DNA of 64,000 nt. It comes from Paracoccaceae bacterium. GTDB taxonomy: Bacteria > Pseudomonadota > Alphaproteobacteria > Rhodobacterales > Rhodobacteraceae. Location: positions 62,001-126,000 of the forward strand of contig JAKIUB010000002.1 of the NCBI GenBank assembly GCA_021647745.1, in the 5' to 3' direction. The notes beneath the pieces are model-generated. The model was not told where the DNA came from and searched no databases. It was given only the letters and a program-made list of their open reading frames with translations. Of the stretch, positions 58,022 through 64,000 are shown piece after piece; position 1 is the stretch's first letter, and the number at the start of each line of letters is the position of its first letter. The position numbers and the translations under genes are program-made.

Positions 58022-59339
58022 AATCTTCGTGGGGGAGTACCAGATTGAGCACAATCGCGATCATCGCAGTTGGCAGCAGGCCCGAGGTCAGCAGGGTTTT
58101 GCCTACGCCCGGCACATATTGCACGGCGGTCGGCACAAGGTTGATCCCGATCCCTATCGCCAGCGAGACTGCGATGATAACCATGTTGCGGCGGTTCATT
58201 TTTACCTCGGTGAGCATATTCAGCCCCGCAGCGGCTACCATGCCAAACATCACAATTACCCCGCCGCCAAGCACCGGCAGGGGCATGGAGGCGATTACCG
58301 CCCCGATTTTGGGCAAAAATCCGGATATGATCAGAATGATCGCGGCAATGGTTACCACATGGCGGCTCATGATGCCGGTCATGGCCACGATGCCTGCATT
58401 TTGCGAAAACGAGGTGTTGGGCAAGCCGCCAAATAGCCCCGCGATCAGCGAGCCAAGCCCATCGGCGTAGGTGGCGCCGGTGATCTCTTTATTGGTTGCC
58501 TGCCGGCCTGCGCCGCCTTGGGTGGTGGCGTTGGTGTCGCCGACGGTTTCAATCGCCGAGATTATGACCACCAGCACAATGGCAATGGTCGCCCCCCAGT
58601 CAAACTTGAAACCGAAAGGCATGAATTCGGGGGCGGCCAGCACGGCGGCTTTGCCAACGGCGTCAAAGCTCACTAGCCCGGTGAAATAGGCGACAACATA
58701 GCCCGCGATAAGCCCTATCAGGATACCCGCCGCAGAAAGTGTGCCTTTGGTAAAAAACTTGACCCCGAGGGCTACCAGAATAACCGTCAGTGCCGGAAAC
58801 CAGTGTGCCCATGAGCCAAAGCTTTCGGCCTCCATCTGGAATTCGGCCGCGCCACCGGCAGCGTATTTGATGCCAACCGGTATCAGGTATAAGCCGATAG
58901 ACAGGATCACCAGTCCGGTGACAAGGGGCGGAAACAAAAACCGTAATTTGGAGATGACAGTGCCCAGCAAAAAATGCACAACGCCGCCGATGATGATCGC
59001 ACCCATCAGCACATCCATGCCCTGAGTGGCCGCGACAGCAAACATGATTGAAACAAAGGCAAAGCTGGTGCCTTGCATGATCGGCAGCCGTGCCCCGATC
59101 GGGCCTAGTCCAACGGTCTGAAGCAGGGTGGCAACGCCGGCAAACAGCATCGCCATTTGCACCATGTATATCTTTTCATCGCTGACAAAGGCAAAACCTG
59201 CCGCACCGGCAATGATGATCGCGGGGGTGACATTGGAGGCAAACATTGCCAAAACATGCTGGATGCCTAGCGGAATAGCCTGCTTTAGGGGCGGGGTTAC
59301 ATTCGGGTCGGCATATTCATTGGTGCTTACATCTGACAT
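58020..59339 (-). CDS. NCS2-family xanthine/urate permease
   Basis: Purine transporter of the nucleobase:cation symporter-2 family. The start at 59339 follows TGAGGG. Upstream codons add a polar extension without support. The 439 residues have about 12-14 membrane segments and the family motifs Q-H-V-L-A-M-F near the N-terminus, P-I-M-Q-G-T-S-F-A-F, and I-E-T-V-G-D-T near the centre. The carrier motif G-G-L-P-N-T-S-F-S-Q-N-A-G marks xanthine/urate rather than uracil specificity. It is downstream of guanine deaminase on the same strand, so it likely imports xanthine or urate. Confidence 0.9.
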   Translation of the reverse strand: MSDVSTNEYADPNVTPPLKQAIPLGIQHVLAMFASNVTPAIIIAGAAGFAFVSDEKIYMVQMAMLFAGVATLLQTVGLGPIGARLPIMQGTSFAFVSIMFAVAATQGMDVLMGAIIIGGVVHFLLGTVISKLRFLFPPLVTGLVILSIGLYLIPVGIKYAAGGAAEFQMEAESFGSWAHWFPALTVILVALGVKFFTKGTLSAAGILIGLIAGYVVAYFTGLVSFDAVGKAAVLAAPEFMPFGFKFDWGATIAIVLVVIISAIETVGDTNATTQGGAGRQATNKEITGATYADGLGSLIAGLFGGLPNTSFSQNAGIVAMTGIMSRHVVTIAAIILIISGFLPKIGAVIASMPLPVLGGGVIVMFGMVAAAGLNMLTEVKMNRRNMVIIAVSLAIGIGINLVPTAVQYVPGVGKTLLTSGLLPTAMIAIVLNLVLPHED

Positions 59340-59446
59340 TTTGGCCCTCACTTGTTGTTTTGCGCTCTGGTGGCGCATGCGGCAAGTTTGACTAAAATGC
59401 CATATATTGCAAGTATTTTCAGGCTTTTACTAAATATAGGGGTGCT

Positions 59447-60739
59447 TTATGCAAGTATATGTGGCTCTCCGGCTATGTATATACTGGAAATTGCTCTGTC
59501 GTCTCCTAGCATAATGGTGGGAAAAAGAGCTTCCCACAGGGTATTTGCGCGGGCGACCCTTTGGGTGATGACCGGAGTGGAGGCGAGATCAAGCACGATG
59601 ATATCGGCCTCGCGGCCCGCCACGAGATTGCCGACCTTATGCCCGATATGTAGTGCTTCGGCACTGCCCTGAGTGGCCATATAGAGCAGCCGTGCGGGGT
59701 GGAGCGCGTCCCCGCGCAGCTGCCCGATTTCATAAGCGCTGGCCATGGTACGCAGCATCGAAAAGCTTGATCCGCCGCCAACATCGGTGGCCAGCCCTGT
59801 CGGAATACCCAGCGCGTGGCTGTGGGTAGCGTTAAATAACCCCGAGCCGATAAAGGTGTTGGAGGTCGGGCAGTGGGCGATGCTGGCGCCTGCATCGCGG
59901 ATGGCTTCCCACTCGCGGTCATTTAGATAAATCGAATGCCCCATCACAGCCCCCGGACCAAGCAGGCCGAAATGCTCGTAGACCGCGAGATAATCAGGCT
60001 GGTCGGGGAACAGGTCTTTGACCCATGCCAGTTCCTCGTGCTGTTCGGAAAGGTGGGTTTGCATCAGGGTGTCGGGGTGCTCGGCCCATAGCGCACCGGT
60101 GGCCGCTAGCTGATCCGGGGTCGAGGTCGGGGCAAAACGCGGGGTGATGGTGTAGGAAAGCCGGTCCAGCCCGTGCCATTTTTGCAGTAGAGCTTTGCTT
60201 TGATCATAGCCTGATTGGGCAGTATCGCGTAAATTGTCGGGGGCATTTCTATCCATCATTACCTTACCGCCCAGCATGCGCAGCCCGCGTTTTTGGCTGG
60301 CTTCAAAATAGGCGTCCACGCTTTCGGGGTGGATGGTGCAAAAGGCACAGGCGGTGGTGATGCCGTTAGCGAGGTTTAGGTCCAGGTAGGTGTTGGCTAC
60401 CGCAGCTGCATAAGCAGGGTCGATAAAGCGGGATTCCTCGGGGAAGGTATAGGTATTGAGCCAATCAATCAGCCGTTTGCCCCAGCTGGCAATGATCGCT
60501 GTTTGGGAAAAGTGGGCGTGGCTATCGACAAAGCCGGCCATAATCAGCCCGTCGCCGTGATTGGTGGTTTTGGCTTGCGGGTGGGCAGCTTTCAGGGTGT
60601 CGGCATCACCCACGGCGATGATTTTCCCATCCTCTATCAACACCGCGCCGTGGCGAATATGCTGCACGGCTTCCTCTGCGGGTTGTTGCCACGGATTGCC
60701 GGTGAAGCTGAGGGTCTGGCCCAGAAGAAGCTGTGACAT
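59447..60739 (-). CDS. guaD: Guanine deaminase
   Basis: Zinc amidohydrolase converting guanine to xanthine. The 430 residues have V-D-S-H-A-H-F-S-Q near 70, the family-specific Y-T-F-P-E-E near 97, T-H-L-S-E-Q near 225, G-H-S-I-Y-L near 265, and T-S-N near 289 and T-D-V-G-G-G near 314. These are typical of GuaD and distinguish it from the other amidohydrolase in this locus. It is 107 nt upstream of the permease on the same strand. Confidence 0.94.
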   Translation of the reverse strand: MSQLLLGQTLSFTGNPWQQPAEEAVQHIRHGAVLIEDGKIIAVGDADTLKAAHPQAKTTNHGDGLIMAGFVDSHAHFSQTAIIASWGKRLIDWLNTYTFPEESRFIDPAYAAAVANTYLDLNLANGITTACAFCTIHPESVDAYFEASQKRGLRMLGGKVMMDRNAPDNLRDTAQSGYDQSKALLQKWHGLDRLSYTITPRFAPTSTPDQLAATGALWAEHPDTLMQTHLSEQHEELAWVKDLFPDQPDYLAVYEHFGLLGPGAVMGHSIYLNDREWEAIRDAGASIAHCPTSNTFIGSGLFNATHSHALGIPTGLATDVGGGSSFSMLRTMASAYEIGQLRGDALHPARLLYMATQGSAEALHIGHKVGNLVAGREADIIVLDLASTPVITQRVARANTLWEALFPTIMLGDDRAISSIYIAGEPHILA

Positions 60740-60834
60740 GATGCGCCTTTATTGTTTGCTCTCTTGTTTCAAATATCCGGTGCAAATGCAATCGGATTAC
60801 GCTAGATTACGCCCAGAGAAATGAGGGCCACGCC

Positions 60835-62211
60835 ATGACAGAACACACTTATGATTTCCCTTTAGGGGATGATTACGGCCTGAATGTATCGCTAGTCGAG
60901 GCGGTGCGCGAAGTGGTCGAGCAAGGCTCGCAGCAGCAGCTTTTGAGCTTGCTGGAGCCGCTGCACGAAGCCGATATTGCCGATATACTGGAGCAGATCA
61001 GCCCGAGCGAGCGCGAAGCATTGCTTACCCTGTGGGGCAAAGAGATCGACGGGGGGGTGCTTTCGGAACTGGAAGAGGGCATCCGCGACGAGGTGATGCG
61101 CGATTTGCCTGACGAGGTGCTGGCCGAGGCGGTGCGGGTTCTGGACACCGATGATGTGGTGTATCTGGTCGAGGATCTGGATGAGCCGCAGCAGGAAAAG
61201 CTGTTGGAAAAGCTGGAGGGTATTGACCGGATCGCGGTAGTGCAGGCGCTGACCTACGGTGAGGATACCGCCGGGCGGCTGATGCAGCGCGAAATGGTGG
61301 TGGCCCCCGAGCATTGGAGCGTGGGCAGTGTGATCGACTATATGCGCGAGGCGGATCACCTGCCGGAAAGTTTTTATGATGTGATTGTGGTGGATCCGAT
61401 GATGCATCCGGTGGGGGAGGTGCGCTTGGCTCGCATCATGGGCGCCGCGCGAGAGGTGCCGATTGCCGAGCTGATGGAAAAGGATTTCCGAACGATACCC
61501 GTGGATCAGGATATCGAGGATGTTGCCTATGCCTTTAACCAGTATCACATGCTGAGCGCGCCGGTGGTGGATGCTGACGGGCGGCTGGTCGGGGTGATCA
61601 CCATTGATGACGCGATGGAGGTGCTGGAAGACGAGGTCGAGGAAGACATGAACCGGCTGGCAGGGCTGGGGGATGAGGATCTGTCCTCAAAGGTATGGCG
61701 CACCACCAAGGCGCGATTTCCTTGGCTGGCGGTGAACCTCGCCACTTCCATTTTGGCGTCGATCGTGATTGCACAATTTACCGATGTGATCGAGGCGATT
61801 GTGGCATTGGCGGTGCTGCTGCCGATCGTGGCCTCGATGGGGGGTAATGCTGCCACCCAGACCCTGACCGTGGCCGTGCGGGCGATTGCGACGCGCGATC
61901 TGACCCCGTCAAACGCCATGCGGATCGTGCTGCGTGAAACCCTTGTCGGGCTGGCCAATGGTGTCGTTTTTGCGGTGATTATCGGCATTGTCGGGGTGGT
62001 GTGGTTCGGGGATCCGATGCTGGGTGTGGTGCTGGGGCTGGCGATGGTTGCCAATCTTCTGGTGGCGGGCATGGCGGGTATATTGGTGCCGATCACGCTG
62101 AATAAACTGGGGGCGGACCCGGCGCTGGCTTCGGGTGCGTTTGTGACGGCGGTGACAGATATCGTCGGGTTTTTCTCGTTTCTCGGGCTGGCGGCGCTGA
62201 TGCTGCTTTAG
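60835..62211 (+). CDS. mgtE: Magnesium transporter MgtE
   Basis: Magnesium channel of the inner membrane, 458 residues. Layout: an acidic superhelical N domain (about 1-140) with A-D-I-A-D-I-L-E; two CBS domains (about 145-265) that sense magnesium, with D-E-D-G-type loops and V-I-T-I-D-D-A; then a plug helix and five membrane helices, with P-I-V-A-S-M-G-G-N-A-A-T-Q near residue 330, the pore motif. ATG 60835 has GAGGGCCACGCC upstream. Confidence 0.96.
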   Translation: MTEHTYDFPLGDDYGLNVSLVEAVREVVEQGSQQQLLSLLEPLHEADIADILEQISPSEREALLTLWGKEIDGGVLSELEEGIRDEVMRDLPDEVLAEAVRVLDTDDVVYLVEDLDEPQQEKLLEKLEGIDRIAVVQALTYGEDTAGRLMQREMVVAPEHWSVGSVIDYMREADHLPESFYDVIVVDPMMHPVGEVRLARIMGAAREVPIAELMEKDFRTIPVDQDIEDVAYAFNQYHMLSAPVVDADGRLVGVITIDDAMEVLEDEVEEDMNRLAGLGDEDLSSKVWRTTKARFPWLAVNLATSILASIVIAQFTDVIEAIVALAVLLPIVASMGGNAATQTLTVAVRAIATRDLTPSNAMRIVLRETLVGLANGVVFAVIIGIVGVVWFGDPMLGVVLGLAMVANLLVAGMAGILVPITLNKLGADPALASGAFVTAVTDIVGFFSFLGLAALMLL

Positions 62212-62296
62212 GGTGAGTGCGTTTACTTTTTGTGATTTACTGTATACAAGCTGTAATATTGATCATTTAATTAGTACTTATTTGTAGGATAGATAC

Positions 62297-63208
62297 ATGC
62301 AACTTTTGGATTCACCAATACGGCTGTTTGCAGCTATAATTACGACTTTTATATTGGCACTTGCGGTGCCAATACCTCAACCGGCACAGGCCCAAACTCT
62401 GCTGGCCGAAGAGGCAAAAACACGAATAAACCTGGCCGGACGACAGCGTATGCTGTCACAACGCATTGTCAAATCCGCGTGTCTGGCATCGCTGGGAATT
62501 GAGCGTGATCGCAATCGTGCGGTGCTGGCAGACTCCTTACAGCGGTTTCAAAAATCTATTCTGGCGCTGCAAAGCGGTGATCCGGCCATCGGATTAAGCC
62601 CGGAGCAAAACCCGGAAATTCTTGCGCGCCTTAACGGGATCAGCACAGCTTGGCCTGATTTCTTCAACATCGCCAATATTTCACTATCCCCCGCGGGCCT
62701 GACCCCGGCATCCCTTCAGGATTTCGATGTGCGCGGCTTGAGCATGCTTGCCGGGATGAATGACACGGTGCAGCTGATTGCCCGAACCTATGGCAGCCAG
62801 ATCGAAGAGCTGCCACTAATACTGTCTATATCTATAGATCTGGCCGGTCGGCAGCGTATGCTGACCCAAAAAATGGTCAAAGAGTTTTGCCTGATTGATG
62901 CAGGGGTTGAGGTCGAGGCTAACAGAGAGAATCTAGCCGCCTCGCTTGCCTTGTTCAACAACACTCTGGAAGGGCTTTTTAACGGCATACCCGGGATACT
63001 GGTTGAGGCGCCGAATTATGATATCCGCAAGAAACTGCGCGAGGTTTCGGAATTGTGGCAACCGATGAATACCGTTTTGCAAGCGGTTGCATCCGGCACA
63101 CAGATCACCGATTATGAGCGTGGCTTGATGGTGGATAATGTTGACGAGATTCTCTCGAGCATGAACGAGGCCGTTGGGATGTATGAATTTGTCCGCTCCA
63201 CGCGATAG
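62297..63208 (+). CDS. Exported protein with two PilJ-type N-terminal sensor domains
   Basis: A 303-residue protein with a signal peptide (hydrophobic core, cleavage near A-Q-A) and two similar halves. R-I-N-L-A-G-R-Q-R-M-L-S-Q-R near residue 43 recurs as S-I-D-L-A-G-R-Q-R-M-L-T-Q-K near 182, the core of the PilJ/NarX-like ligand helix. Each copy is followed by a conserved cysteine. No second membrane helix, HAMP or kinase region follows, so it is a free periplasmic ligand-binder. ATG 62297 has a weak ribosome site; the 85-nt gap before it is AT-rich. Confidence 0.8.
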   Translation: MQLLDSPIRLFAAIITTFILALAVPIPQPAQAQTLLAEEAKTRINLAGRQRMLSQRIVKSACLASLGIERDRNRAVLADSLQRFQKSILALQSGDPAIGLSPEQNPEILARLNGISTAWPDFFNIANISLSPAGLTPASLQDFDVRGLSMLAGMNDTVQLIARTYGSQIEELPLILSISIDLAGRQRMLTQKMVKEFCLIDAGVEVEANRENLAASLALFNNTLEGLFNGIPGILVEAPNYDIRKKLREVSELWQPMNTVLQAVASGTQITDYERGLMVDNVDEILSSMNEAVGMYEFVRSTR

Positions 63209-63254
63209 CCGCATGGCATGCTTTTAGCGCAGCGGGGTGGTACCTGGAGAGAGT

Positions 63255-63722
63255 ATGGAAGCAAAGATACCGCTTCGCCCTGTGGATGATGAAGCCCGCG
63301 ATATTGCTCGCGGGCTGCTTGCGGCGACGCGTTTTGGAGCGCTCGGGGTGCTGGTGGATGATGCGCCGTTTGTAACGCGGGTTGCGCTGAGCGCTAGGGG
63401 TAAGGTTGTCTCGCTGGTTTCCAGCCTTGCCCAGCACACGCAAGCGCTTAAGGTTGACCCGCGCTGCTCGCTCTTGATCGGGGAACCGGGAGAAAAGGGA
63501 GATCCGCTAACCCACGCGCGGCTTACATTACGGGCAAAAGCGATATTTTTAGACCGTAACAAAGAGCTGCGGGCGCGCTGGCTGAAAACCCACCCTAAAG
63601 CAAAGCTGTATATTGATTTTGGCGATTTTGGTTTTGTGCATTTTCAGGTAGACGAGGCTTTTTTGAATGGTGGTTTTGGCTATGCCTGCCAGATGGATAT
63701 GGATGATCTGGGCTTGCGGTAG
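63255..63722 (+). CDS. HugZ/pyridoxamine-phosphate-oxidase-like protein
   Basis: A 155-residue protein of the split-barrel flavin-binding fold. ATG 63255 follows GGAGAG. It has A-R-G-L-L-A-A-T-R-F-G-A-L-G-V near residue 18, P-F-V-T-R-V-A near 37, L-A-Q-H-T-Q-A-L-K-V-D-P-R-C-S-L-L-I-G near 60, and D-F-G-D-F near 123. These match the heme-utilisation HugZ family without its extra C-terminal domain. Whether it binds heme or a flavin cannot be told. Confidence 0.8.
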   Translation: MEAKIPLRPVDDEARDIARGLLAATRFGALGVLVDDAPFVTRVALSARGKVVSLVSSLAQHTQALKVDPRCSLLIGEPGEKGDPLTHARLTLRAKAIFLDRNKELRARWLKTHPKAKLYIDFGDFGFVHFQVDEAFLNGGFGYACQMDMDDLGLR

Positions 63723-63777
63723 CGGCACGTCTGATATTGCGCCTGTTGCCGCTGTCTCATCCGAGCCGAAGGCGAAG

Positions 63778-63999
63778 CTACGCCCAACGGGAGCCATTAC
63801 TTGATGGTTGCAATATGCTCATCAGGCGGGCTTTGTCGCCATTGTTACCCGCATTGGTCAAAATGGTGGCCAGTGCTTCCAGAGAGGAGACCGAGTGGCT
63901 GGCGCAAAAGCTGTCTACATGCGGCAGCAGCGCTTTCACGCCCGCTGCTTTGGGGGTGAAACCCTCCCAGCGCAGCAGCGGGTTTAGCCAGATCAGGCG
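63778..63999 (-). CDS. VWA/CoxE-like protein, C-terminal end only
   Basis: On the minus strand an open frame of 73 residues enters from the right window edge and stops at 63778-63780. It reads W-L-N-P-L-L-R-W-E-G-F-T-P-K-A-A-G-V and L-L-P-H-V-D-S-F-x-x-x-H-S, then S-L-E-A-L-A. This is the C-terminal part of von Willebrand A-domain proteins of the CoxE family as I recall them. The main domain is outside the window. The last 25 residues are not conserved in my memory of the family. Confidence 0.65.
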   Translation of the reverse strand, partial: RLIWLNPLLRWEGFTPKAAGVKALLPHVDSFCASHSVSSLEALATILTNAGNNGDKARLMSILQPSSNGSRWA

Positions 64000-64000
64000 G

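Noticed and set aside
59340..59446. Possible purine riboswitch before the NCS2 permease
   Set aside because: The 107-nt gap shows no recognisable three-way-junction pattern of the purine class on the coding strand.
1..64000. CRISPR arrays, tRNA or rRNA genes, insertion sequences, prophage
   Set aside because: Reading all intergenic regions showed no spaced direct repeats, cloverleaf-like sequence, transposase motif or phage genes.

Overview
The window reads as chromosome of an alphaproteobacterium, most likely a Rhodobacterales (Rhodobacteraceae-type) species. The reasons are a large dcw cluster with two DUF2484 genes between murC and murB, a CcrM-type GANTC methyltransferase, a long FolB, an ScfR-era style propionate-CoA ligase, a TRAP transporter and a PuuD-type urate oxidase. 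Base composition is GC-rich and genes are packed tightly, many with 1- to 14-nt overlaps. I saw no tRNA, rRNA, CRISPR array, insertion sequence or prophage.

Layout. (1) 1-23.3 kb: division and cell-wall cluster ftsI(partial)-murE-murF-mraY-murD, interrupted by a CAP-domain gene and folB-thioredoxin-like-folP-glmM, then ftsW-murG-murC-DUF2484-DUF2484-murB-(broken small ORF)-ddl-ftsQ-ftsA-ftsZ-lpxC. (2) 23.3-27.7 kb: bamD, recN, ccrM, rnhB. (3) 27.7-32.7 kb: a flavoprotein remnant, TRAP permeases without a binding protein, an unknown anchored protein, tadA and an RsuA-family pseudouridine synthase. (4) 32.8-42.0 kb: a sugar-phosphate salvage locus with a fused aldolase/short-chain dehydrogenase, a SorC-family regulator, mtnA, mtnK and a ribose-type ABC importer. 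(5) 42.1-44.9 kb: a DUF1223 protein and prpE. (6) 44.9-50.3 kb: a phosphorelay of a periplasmic SUOX-fold protein, a degenerate histidine kinase, a soluble hybrid kinase with receiver and Hpt regions, and a LuxO-like sigma-54 activator. (7) 50.4-54.9 kb: nucleoside salvage cdd-deoA-deoB-add-upp. (8) 54.9-60.7 kb: purine catabolism uraD, puuD, 8-oxoguanine deaminase, NCS2 permease, guanine deaminase. (9) 60.8-64 kb: mgtE, a tandem PilJ-N protein, a HugZ-like protein and the 3' end of a VWA/CoxE-like gene.

Two loci stand out. The first is the mtnK-mtnA-aldolase/SDR-ABC locus. It has every step to import a 5-modified ribose (5-methylthioribose or 5-deoxyribose), phosphorylate it, isomerise it, cleave it to DHAP plus an aldehyde and reduce or oxidise that aldehyde, and it lacks the usual mtnB/C/D genes in this window. 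The second is the LuxO-like phosphorelay. Directly upstream of its first gene lie a near-consensus -24/-12 promoter and three copies of a dyad TTGC-AAANN-GCAA, which resembles the LuxO operator as I recall it. This predicts that the last gene of the operon activates the operon itself.

The ccrM gene sits behind a promoter-like sequence with two GANTC sites in its spacer and a third just upstream, and ftsZ is preceded by two GANTC sites, which suggests methylation-linked cell-cycle control as in Caulobacter. All functional calls come from reading motifs and translated sequence by eye; no database search was run.
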